In this document: in pieces, positions 49,501-61,500 of the stretch
Position numbering within the stretch: position 1 is the first letter of the stretch
Layout of the letters: each line of letters begins with the position of its first letter
Assembly (NCBI GenBank): GCA_027574665.1
Contig: CM050657.1
Span: 28,519,408-28,583,407 of the forward strand
Direction: 5' to 3'
DNA: 64,000 nt
From: Rhynochetos jubatus
Taxonomy: Eukaryota > Chordata > Aves > Eurypygiformes > Rhynochetidae
The notes under the pieces: model-generated
Databases searched by the model: none
What the model saw: the letters and a program-made list of their open reading frames with translations, nothing else
What the model was told of the DNA's origin: nothing
Program-made: the position numbers and the translations under genes

Positions 49501-52500
49501 TTTATCACATGTGATAACTAGTGCTCCTGAAGATGCTAGGTTGCTATGATTTTGGTGAAGTTAGCTGGCCAGGTAAAGAGCCACCACCAGCATCCTGCCA
49601 CCCCAACCCCCAGAATCAGTGCCTCTCTGGGGAAGACAATGGAGTAAAAATATCACAGCTTCTGCCTTGGTTTGCCAACTTTCAGGGCAGCCCATGCCTG
49701 TTTGAGCGTATGGTTCCTCCAAAGGTCATGGGGCACAGTGCTGAAAACCTGGCACTATTGCAGGGATAGAGGGCAGCATTTGTAGGAGGCACGTAAGAGG
49801 GATGGTCAGGACTGTTGCAGAAGGGGTGTGGGAAGAAAGGGTATGCATCATACACCCCAAGATTTCTGACTCCAGACTCTGTTATTTTAGAACAGGTTTC
49901 TTCCAGAGAAGTGTTTTTAGAGGGTAGCTAACATTTGGTATATTGCTTGGGTGTGCATTCAGGTCACTTGCAGGGTACTCTTAAGTGCTTAAAGAAAACC
50001 TTTTAAGTGTTACAATGCCTGTGTTTTATGTTTGTGAACCTTCACCTTTCCTCTTGTTTAGATCAGGAATTGAAGCTGAACATACTGGGAATTTTGCAAT
50101 TGGTTCAACTTTTGTTCAAACTACAATGAGAAAATTAAAGCAGAGCAAGAGCACTTCCCCGTCTCATACCCTCACTCAAATTAAATGCATGTGATACCAC
50201 AGAAACTGTGTCATGGCAAGAAGGGTTAGTTAGAAAAAAAGTTCTATACTCAGTAATTATAAGTATAAATACTAAACCTCAGATCCTTTAAACGCTACTG
50301 TCTGGTGCTTGTGGCATCTGGAATCTGTCAAAACTATTTAAGCCTTGAAGTGCAGGTAAGGAAATGTGTGGAATTAGGTGAAGGAAGAGTGTCTTAAAGG
50401 TCACAAGTAGTAATCAGGTGCTTTGCTCCTTCATGAGTGCGTGCTACAAGTATTTTGTAAAAGCAGTATTTGATGGTGAAACTGGATGCTAGGATTTGCT
50501 TGCCTAGCTGTGACAGATGGTCTTGCAACTTTTAAGTGTTTAGACCAGTACATGGTGCAGCAGTCAGTTATTAAAGCAGCTCAGTCTGGAATAAAAAATG
50601 TGCAGCCACACACCTTCTATTGGTTTGATGTATTAACAATTGTAAACTCTAAGTAGTATTTGAATTAACATGTTTTCTCTGATTAATCTGAGTTTGTTTG
50701 TTCTTGTTTTTTCTATAAGGTGTGCAAACAGATTTGGCTAGGCCTATTTGATGATAGATCATCAGCAATTCCAGACTTCAGGGATCCACAGAAAGTAAAG
50801 GAATTTCTACAGGAAAAATATGAAAAGAAACGATGGTAAGATAGTTTTACAATTTATAAAGATTGCCTCTGTGATAAGAAGTGAAGATGGACTGTTATCC
50901 TTGTGTTGACTGTTATCTTCGTGTTTGAGTGGGCGTTCCTTCTTGTGTGCTCTTTGGACTGGATTGCACAGTTCTAAAGTGAAATGATTTCTGGACTTCA
51001 TTCAGAGCTCCTACAGGAAGCAGAGAAGACAAAGTATAGTAAGAAGTCTCTGAATGTGTAGTCCATATTGATGGAACAGAAATGGCTTAAGGGGATGTCA
51101 ACAGCAGCATCAAGTAAGGGTTTTGCAGGCTTTTATTAAGAGATGGAAGACACGTGTGGTTTGTATTAAATAAGTTCTATAAAATATTGATGGCTTAAAA
51201 TTCTAGTCCGTTTTTTAAACCAAATCTGGCGTATTTAAATAACAGGTATTTTGTAAGCTACTGATTAGAATTTGTTTTGGGGTCAGTGGTTAAAATAGCA
51301 AAGCTGAGATCTACTGGTTCTCACACAGGAATCTTATAAATGTTGATCAGAATTCTTCACGCTAAACTTGTATAAAACCATTGCTCTTTTTGAATGTAGG
51401 TATGTTCCTCCAGAGCAAGCAAAGGTGGTGGCATCAGTCCATGCATCCATATCGGGGTCCTCTGCTAGTAGTACAAGCAGCACACCTGAGGTGAAGCCAC
51501 TCAAATCTCTCTTGGGAGAAGCTGCACCCACACTGCACTTAAATAAGGGCACACCTAGCCAAGTGAGTAATGAGAGTTGAAGAACACACAGCTGTTCAGC
51601 CGTACTTTTTTAGTGGCATAAGAATTATTGCAGTAGCAACTGTCACCTAATAGTACAATCACTGGACAACTTCATGTATTTTGTTGAACTATACAGGTGT
51701 TTGCAGATCAGGTTCTAAATTAAGCTGCTTTCTACTGACCAGATTAGTTTCTTTTAAAGGGTTATTTTCAGTAAACAGAATATACCATTGTGATTGACAA
51801 TTTTAATTATGATTAGAGATATTTACAATAAAGATGAAGTTTGAACCTAATGTGATATTTTCTTGTTTGCAAATTAAAAAAAGAAAATAGGCTTATACTG
51901 TTATGCATGAGACTAGGAGTGAATCTGTGGATGAAAAGCATACGTATTTATTACTTATGGATTCTGTAACTGTCTTATCAAGTGGCTTTCAGGGAGTGTC
52001 TGTGTGCTTTTATGTAAAGCCCGACAACACTATACACTTGGAGTTTGGGGGAAATACAAAACTGTTATACCTTTAGGATACAGGCAACTCTTGAATGGAA
52101 CCCTTAAGACTCAAACAGCAGAAATTTGCAGCCTTGCTATGAAATTCTTCTCTCCCTATACTGAATTCTAAAGACTGTTTCAGGATGCAGTGGATAACTA
52201 TTTTTGAACTTGTAAAACTAATTTTTATTGCTTGTATTTATAGAATCATATAGAGTCACAGAATGGTTTGGGTTGGAAGGGACCTTAGAGATCAGAGTTC
52301 CCCCTTCCCCTTCCACTAGACCAGGTTGCTCCAAGGCTCATCCAGCCTGGCCTTGGACACTTCCAGGGATGGGGCACCCACAGCTTCTCTGGGCAACCTG
52401 TCCCAGTGCCTCCCCACACTCTCAGTGAGGAATTTCTTCCTGATAACCAATCTAAATCTCCCCACTTTCAATTTAAACCCATTACCGCTTGTCCTGTCAC

Positions 52501-55500
52501 TACAGGCCCTTGTGAAAAGTCCTCCCCAGCTTCCTTGTAGCCCCCTTCAGGCACTGGAAGGTGCTGTAAGGTCTTCCCAGAGCCTTCTCTTCTCCAGGTC
52601 CTAATCCATGGAAATCTGTTGCCGAGTTCCTTTAAGGGCCACCATAGCAGCATAAATAGGTTGTCTTCCTCATACTGTAGGAGGAGGGTCAGTATATGGC
52701 ATCTTAAACTTCAGGGCTAAATGGCTTGTTAAAGGAATATGCTTAGTCTGTCCTAGTATTTTGCAAAAATCAGTTGAGTAAAATATCAGCTTTTATTAGC
52801 TAATTGAAGTGTTGTTTGTAGTCTCCTGTTGTAGTTCGATCTCAAGGACAGCAGCCACAAGAAAAGAAACAATTTGACCTCCTCAGTGACCTTGGCTCAG
52901 ATATTTTTGCTGCTGCTCATCCTCAGTCAACTGCTACAGCAAATTTTGCTAACTTTGCACACTTCAATAGTCATACAGGTAAGTATTCTGAAAGTGTATC
53001 CTTTTTAAATGTATAAAATGTAGTTTTAATTTTTGACGTTAATCTAAATTTCTTCATGAGGTGTATGTAATTTCTGTGCCTTGAGACTGTTGTTTGCTCA
53101 AGATTTCCTTTAGATCTTTATAAAGAAAGATTCAATGTATAAAGGCTAATAATCTTGCTTCTTGAAGTGGGAGTTGCTATTTTCTGAGATATGTATTATT
53201 AGACTGTTTCTGCCTACTACTAGAACTTTCAATTCTTCAGGGGAGAGAGTGAGAGGATGAGTAACAGAATGTAGGGAGAAGCTGCTATTAGACCTTCAAT
53301 TTTCTTTCTGAAAATTATTAGGAAGAGCATTCATGGAAAGAAAGCAGAGATAGAGATTTCAAGGAGTTCAAATGCATTGACAATAACTGTCAATTTGTTA
53401 GAGAAAAACAAAGGCTTCCTCAGTTTCCAGAATGACCTCCTCTTTTGTGTGTGTGTGTGTGTGTCTGACTGAAAGCTGAATACTATCTGTGTAGGTAGTA
53501 TTCTGTAGTTTCAGGAAGAATAAACAAGTTTTGAGCATATGTCTTGACTAAGGATGGGGGTAGGCTTTGAATTCTTAAAGAATGACTTCAGTAAACTATA
53601 TTGAGCCCTCAGGGTGTATTTTCAGCCAAAAATATTGAGCCGTAGAAGTCTATACTAAAGAAAAACTTGATTCTGTGGTCACTGAAGTATGTTGTTGCTA
53701 ACTTGCATTGTAATTGTGGGAAAGTACCTTTGTCTGCCTTGTCTGATTGGACTTTCATCTAGATTTTCTGAGAGAAACTGTGATGCTGCTAAGCCAACAA
53801 GAATGAGAGATTTCTAGCAAATCAGTCCTGAAATAGTTAATATCTGAGAGGAAGTGTGATGAAGGGGACTTAAGGACACACCTGTGGAACTGAGCAAAGT
53901 ATTGATACTTTCTTAAAGTTAACTTAAAGTTGTGAAATAACTGGTTGAATTCAGTAATACAGAGTAAGAATTTCTGCTGCAGTGTTTGTAAAATCCTTAA
54001 CATAAGATTTCATGTTAATCATATTTTGGAGGTATATTAACTGGGAGAACTTGTGCTGACTGACCAATGTTGTGCAATGTTACTAAAGAGGCTGCAGATA
54101 CTTAATTCTTCCTAGTAACTTCATTCTTTCCAAACTTGTTGCTGAATGATTCTATATTTATATACACTTAATTACTCCTTGTGGGTTTTGGGAGATGAAA
54201 ATTGCATTAAAGCAGTATTTCAATACTGTGTTCCAAATCTAGGTAAAAATCCACTGCATCTCTACTGGGTAATTTTTAAAAGGATAAAAAGCAGTATGAA
54301 CACTCCAGAATAAAAATAACCTTCTGAAAGAGTCTGTTAATTTCTCATTGAAATGAGTGCTGAAAATCAAAATTGAGAGGAATGCTTAGCAGTACTGAGT
54401 AGTTTTCTGTTTCAATAATAATTGTGCTCATTCCCATGACTCCTTAAGTTTTAGAATCCAAAACAGTTTCAGGTCTGGTAAATCAGTTTCTGAAAGACAA
54501 AAATCTCATTCTGAGCATTTGAGAGCAGACTGTGTATTGCAGACTGGCTTATCCACAGGTGTTTTCTGCTTTGCTAGGGTAAGGCTTGCTCTGTGTAGTC
54601 ACCACAGGGCAGTGTTAACTGAAACTAAGAAGGAAGTGTTGTGAACTCTTCCCTTTGGAACACAAGGGAGGGTTGATTAGTCTGCCAGCTTTGGGAGAAA
54701 TGGGTTTTATATGCTCATTTAAGGAGCTGTATAAACATGTAATTCTTGTTAGGAATCACACTACAGCAGGGGATGGCAGAACTTGCACTTACTCCAGCAC
54801 TACTTTCTTCAAGTTAATGGTCTGGTGTTCTTGTTTTAGGCTATGCCTGCAGAGGATGGACTTTTCCCTTTCCCTTCATATACACTATGCTTAACTAAAG
54901 CAGTCTCTGAAGACCACAACCAAATTTAAGGTCTTCCAGTAGAAGTTACTGTTTCTGCAAATGAGGCACAACCGAGTACAGCAGTTGATCAGAAGACGTT
55001 AGCAAACTTATGCTGTGAGCAGTGAAGTCTAGATGAGAATTATGATTGCTTGAGAATTATGAAGGAAGTGCAACATCTGTTATGTACATTTTTTCTGAGT
55101 TTCCTAATGTACTAAGATGGCTCCTGATATGGGATGTTGAAGGGGAAACACACTGACCTTACATTTACTGTCTGTATTTAGTTTACAGAGTTCCATAACT
55201 TCTGCAGTAACCTCACAGAAGAAACTATACAAAGATTGTAGGGGCCTGGCTGGAGCTGGCTTTAGGCAGCTTTTGTACTTCAGCTGGCTTTTGTACTGCC
55301 TCATTGATCTGCAGTCACAGCAGCCCTTGTAAATCTGTTCTGATCTGCAATTTGCTGCAGTTCCTGAACTTAGGGTTGTTCTTGGGTTTCTGTGTGGAGA
55401 ACTGAATTTTGGAATTACAAGTCCATCCTTAACATGATCTACATATTGTTCAGGTACAGGAAAATACAAGTCTTACCTGGTCTTTACCTTTGTGACGCTT

Positions 55501-58500
55501 TTATATAGGTTTAAACTTTACCACATAAAATGAAGCAAGATTAACATCTGAATACTCCACAGAAGAGTATTTACAGCTCTGCTGTTTCTACACGGGCCTA
55601 CTTGCAAATCGTACCTTGTGTCAGCTGATGCAATGAAATTGTCAAAGTGGCCTGTAACATAATATGTTCCAGTTTTTAATTTAGACCCAAAAGATACTTT
55701 AAGATTATTGACATAGTATTCTGTTTGTGTGAGTGGTTAACATGAAAAATTTCCTCGCCATTCTAGGAGTGACATTTATGTACTTCATCCTATTTGGTCA
55801 ACTAAACGTCAGTCTCTGAGTAGCCCCATCCAATTGATGCATCAGGATGAAAGCGTCACTTCCATTTTAAAGCAAGGTGCAATTGAATTCTTAATCTAGT
55901 TCCCTTAAAAAGCTACTCATTTAAAAGCAAAACAACCCAAAATCTGTGGAATTTGGAGTTGAAGTGTCTAGAATGCTGTTTGAACCAATACAGATGGCAT
56001 AATAGAAACTACTTTTCCTCTGTGTGTGTCAACTTTTTCTCCTTTAAAGGTGAAAATTTTTGGATGGAAATTTCCCAAGGACTTGCCTTCTCACTGAATT
56101 TTTTTGTTTGTTTGTTTTGGGTGGTTTTTTTCCTTGTTGACTCTCACACTGTGATGGGATGAGCTTGGCTGTCTTCCATCTGCTCACCAAGCTGTGCTCG
56201 CACTCCCCTTCCCCTGCAGGATGGGAGACCACTTGCCAGTTACCATCATGTGGAAAAAACAGGCTTGACTTGGGGAAGATTAACTTCTGTTATTAATTGG
56301 CAATAAGCTGAGTAGGATAGTGAAAAATGGAAACAAAACTAAAACCACTCTCACTCCTTTTTTTTCCAGACTAAATTTCCCTCTTGGCTATTCTACCTCC
56401 TCCCCCTGAGGGGGATGGGGAATAGGGGTTGCAGTCAGGTCATAACACTTGACCTCTGTAATTTCTTCCTTCTCATGCTGTTCCCCTGTTCCTTGGTGGG
56501 ATCCCCCCCTGCCCCCAATGGGATACAGTCCCTCAAACTTCAGTGTGGGCCCTTCCCATAGGATACAGTTCTTTAAGAACTGCTCCAGCACAGGCCATTT
56601 CCATGGGGTATGGTCCTTTGGGCACAGACTGCTCCAGTGTGGACAATCCACAGGGCCACAGCTCCTGCCAGAAAACCTGCCCCTGTATGGGCTCCTCTGT
56701 TAGCCACAGCTCCTGCCAGGACCCTGCTCCATTGTGGGCTTCCCACAGGCTCCAGCTACCTGCTCTGGTGTGGGGTCTTCTACAGGCTGCAGTGTGGATC
56801 TCTGTTCCACTGTGGCCCTCTGTGGGTTGCAAGGGGACAGCCTTCACCATGGTCGGCTCCGCAGACTTCAAGGCAATCTCTGCTCCTGTGCCTGGAGCAC
56901 CTCCTCTCCCTCCTTCGCTGACCTGGGTGTCTGCAGAGTTTTCTCTTTTTTTTTTTTTTCTCACTCCCCTGACTCACAGCAGCTGCACGGTGTCTTTTAC
57001 CCTTTCCTAAATATGATAGCACGGAGGTGCCACCAGCATTGCTGGTGGGCTCAGCTTTGGGCAGTGGTAGGTCTGTTTTGGAGCCAATTGAAACTGGCTG
57101 TCAGAAATGGGGACGGCTTCTGATCAGTTCTCACAGGGACCACCCTTGCAGTCCGCACTTCCAAAACCATGCCATGTAAACACAGCGTGGTACGACAAGA
57201 AGTGGTATCAAGCAGCCAAACCTCACCCTCTCTCCCAGTGTCTGTCCTCTGTGAGGGGAAGTGCTTGCGCTTTCACTTACGTGAGCAGCATCGTGGAATA
57301 CAGTGGTTTGTATTAAAATGTGCTTTTAGTTTATGAATATGTAGTACAGGTGCTTTTTTAACAGAAATGAAGTGAAATGATGCAACTTTTTCTTAGCATT
57401 ATCTGGCTGTTAAGTATCAGTACTTATACAAAAGCTATGCTGATTGCTTATATTTAATCTGCAAGATCCTCCCAGAATCCTGACCCAAAAATGTGTTGAA
57501 ATCTGATGTTCTAGAAGGTGGGCTTCCTTCAGATAGTAACTCGAGTTACCTATATATAGGGGTTTGGTTTGCATTTAATTAAAACCCTTTTTTTCCCTTA
57601 CACCTTGTTTGTGACAGTGTTTAAGACTTCCTGTGGAGCTCGTCAGTTAGGCATGCAATTTGGGTTCAATCTATAGATGCTTGACTATCCAGCTCTTCGA
57701 AATTAGATGGGTGTCAACTTTTATTCTGTAGTATGGCATGAAGGGAAGGTGAGAACTGAAATTCTGTTTGAAGTTCCCTTGGCCTTTATTTTGTGGATAC
57801 GTTCTAGGAATGTTATCTTGACACTGGTATTAATTTTCCATGTTTCTGTATTCTGGTTTTAGTTTTTTAAAAACTGAATGTTCCAGTGAAAGAAATGTAT
57901 AAACCTAGCCAAACCTATTCAAGTGGTGCCAAACTAAATTCACCCAAGGAAGAAGCATTTTGTATATGAGGAATTCAAGTTGTCAGTATGTTAGAAGAAT
58001 ACCTTCCAATTTTTATTCCCAAAGAAAAGTTGAGTTAGTCCACAAATTCTCGTTTTGGAAACTAGCGTTTAGGATGATACCTGCTTTGGGTTCTGCAGTA
58101 TACATCTGATATTCTGTACTACATGGCTGTTTCCCTCTGACCAGCCACCACTGCAAACACTAGAGTTAAGCTGAGCTGGATTTCATCAGGTCCTGCAGTT
58201 GTGAGGGGCGGAGAAGTAGCATTAATTGTACAGTTCTGCAAAGGTGATTTGTGAAAGCTTGTTCAAAGATGACTTTCAGTTGTAGAATATCATGTATCAA
58301 TTCTTTCATGTAAAAAAATTACAAGGTAGGACATAACCCTTGGAGGCTGTCATGACCATGAATTCATTTAATACATCTGTTTTTCTGTTTATTACCCATA
58401 TCCATTAACGTGTTTTGTTCCTTTGCAATTTACAGCGCAGAACTCTGCAAATGCAGGTTTTGCAGACTTTGATGCATTTAGACAGTCTAGTGGCTCGAGT

Positions 58501-61500
58501 AATTTTGGAGGTTTCCCCACAGCAAGTCAGTCTTCTTTTCCGCCCCAAAATACAGGTAGAACTCCTCGCACTTTTGATTAATACTTAATTGAAATGATCT
58601 TTACCTTTATGTTGGAAGGTACTTGAGTTTGTCTTGCATCTGCCTGCTTTAATGCCATCAAGCCATCTGAAGCTCTGGGGAAACTCAAAATGAATTCCTT
58701 CTGTTTGGTGTTGATTTTCTTTTATTTTTTTTCCTAATGCTACTCACAAGTCTTGATTTATGGCACTATGTATGTGTTAGCTCTACACCTGAAAAACTAT
58801 GGAAAGAGTAAACTATACTGGTTTGATAAACACAAATTGACTCTTTATCTTGTCAGAGAGGTGTTTTGGTAGACCCAAAAGCACATCATGGAACCAAAGA
58901 AAGTGTGTGTCTGTGCGTACGTATGACATGTGCACACTTCAGGATGTTTGACTTCATGTGTAGAGCCTATTGCTAAGATTTGTTTTGCTTTCCTTTAATT
59001 TGATCATGCTTTAGAACTTCTGCTTGAGCTTACACTTGCTGTTTGTCTAGATCTTTGGCTGACTGACTTTCTTTTCCTTTTTTTTTTTTTCTTTTTGAGT
59101 GTGGTGTCGTTTTAAACTTTTTTTCAAATTTTCTTTCTCCCTTCTTATGTTAACTTTAACCCCCACACAATTTCTGGCTGTCCAGCGTTCAGAACGCTTT
59201 CATCTAGCTGCAGTTTTGGTGAATTTACTTCAGCTTTTCCTCTCCAGGCTGTACACAGTAAGTTCCACGCAGTGGAAAACTCAGCTTGCTTCATTTTCTG
59301 CCATCGTAGTATAGCATTTTCATTGCTGCTGTTGCGTATGTTTTAACTTACTGGTTGTGCTATTAGAAAGTTGTGTGCCCTGTAGTATGAGGGGAATCCC
59401 CAACCAACTGTTATAAAATGTGATGCACTTAATGGAACAATTCATTTAAATTTTAAGTATACGACTTACCTAGATTAAGTTGTCTGGACGGTGTAGAGAT
59501 GGAAGCTCATGGTTTCATATTTGAAATGAAGTTCAGTTGTGTGGACCTAAGTCAGATTTTAAAGATTGATTTATGTTCCCCTGATGTCAGTGGAAACTTG
59601 GTACGAAAAGAGCTGTGTTGTGTCTTTGCCCTCACCTCTTTCCTGATTGGATGCAGTCTAAAACTGAACTCTCTCTAAACCTTGACATGAAATCATGCTA
59701 CTTTTGGGCTTCTGGCACTGCCTTTTTTCTTTAAAATGATGCCTGACATCTGGAATGGTTAAATATTGTGTCATTAAGTAATTGCAAATCGAGCTATTCA
59801 TTAGACACGTACAACAGGAAAAATGAAACTTCTGTATTTCAATTATTATAGTTACTTGCCTGAACCTTTTTTCTAGCAAAATATTATTGTTGTAATTACT
59901 TTAACAGCTAATAAATAGCGTATAGTTTTTCAAGATCAAGTTGACTGATTTTAAGCTGTTGAAGTTTGGGATGGTTTTGTCCCTAGTCTGCAGACTGAAA
60001 AATATGAAACAGAAAAATTATTTTTTGCTCATGGCCCAATGTAACTTTGAAGCAAAGGAGAAAAGGGGTCTTAAATGTGTGGTGGGGGGGAACATGGTGC
60101 CTCACCTAACCACAGAGGTGAGATTATTGTGCCATCACTTACAGTTGGAGAGACTTTCTCTAGCTTTGGGGTATAATCATGTTTAACTTACTTTGTTACA
60201 GGTGGAAGTGCTGGATCGGTGAATGCTAACTTTGCTCATTTCGATAACTTCCCTAAATCCTCCAGTGCTGATTTTGGAGCCTTCAATGCTTCTCAGAGCA
60301 ACACAACAGCTAATGCAGCCGGTAAAGCTGCAGTGAATAAACCGCATCTCCAGTCAGCTGACAAATACGCAGCTCTTGCTAATTTAGACAATATCTTCAG
60401 TGCAGGGCAAGGTATTAAACTTGATTCTTTGACGTGCTTATTCTACATTGTACCACAAGGGTGGCTGTGCTTGTCAGTAGAAACTGCATTTCAGAATGTC
60501 CGTTTTTTAAGTTCTCAGTAGAATTTCATGTCAGCGTACCCTTCATGTGTAAGATGTCAGTTTTAAGACTAGCATCACTCCAGAAGGATGTCATCAGAGA
60601 ACTGCTTTTTGGGAACCTACTTCCTATCAAATTGAACAAGTCTAAGTGAAAATATCTGAATTATTACTGCAATGATGAAAATACATAAAACCACAAATTT
60701 TGTATTTGTGCTAAAACCTCTAGTGAATGCTCTTGAAAGGAGAGCTACAGTTGTTGCAGAGAACTTCCAGTGTAGTTTTTCTACCTCCCTGCCACAAAAA
60801 TATTTGGCTTTAGTGTTTTATAAACTAGTGGCAGTGATATTTGGATTTAGCTGATTTTAAGTTAAGAAAAATAAAAAGCTATTTTCTAACTTTTTTTTCT
60901 TCTCAAGTGGTCTATAAAGACTTGTGTTGGTTTGTAATGTAGAGATTTATTCTGAAATGGATTATTTGAGCATATGTGTGTTAAATTTTCTAGTTGAAGA
61001 TGATGGTAGTATTAAGTCATTATTTTCCAGGGAAAACAGGTTTTTTGGAGCTGCAGAATATCTATAGAAGCATGACACTTTGCTAATAGCTAAGGGATTG
61101 TTAAACACTTTTTTTCCTGTATGTGCTAGTGCATATTTAATTTTTCAGTCTGAAACTTAAACTGTCCACAACCTTGATCTGGTTCTCAGCATTGGCAGGG
61201 CAGAAAGTGAAACCATCTGCATCACTTTTAATCTGATTTCTTTCTTCCTAGGTGGCAGTGAGCAAGGAAGTGGCTTCAGTACAGTAGTGTCAGCATCAGC
61301 AGGTCCTGCGTTGTCAGCCCCAAATCAGTCAAGTGCAACTTCAGACAAGTATGCAGCTCTAGCAGAATTAGACAGCGTGTTCAGCTCCACAGCAACCTCT
61401 AGTAACGCGTATACTTCCACCAGTAACGTTAGCAGGTACTTCGTTAGAAGTAGCTGACTTCCTACACTGACTTCAGCAGTATGCAACAATAGCTCCAAGT

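Larger units (their letters stand above)
52979..58435 (+). other. AGFG1: AGFG1 intron 5, carries an old LTR relic
   Basis: Intron of 5457 bp with a (TG)n run (53446-53464) and an ERVL-like LTR relic at about 56136-57200. No exon was seen. Confidence 0.8.

Noticed and set aside
56388..57123. Open frames up to 155 codons on both strands
   Set aside because: They lie in the repeated GC-rich phrases of the LTR relic and read nothing conserved.
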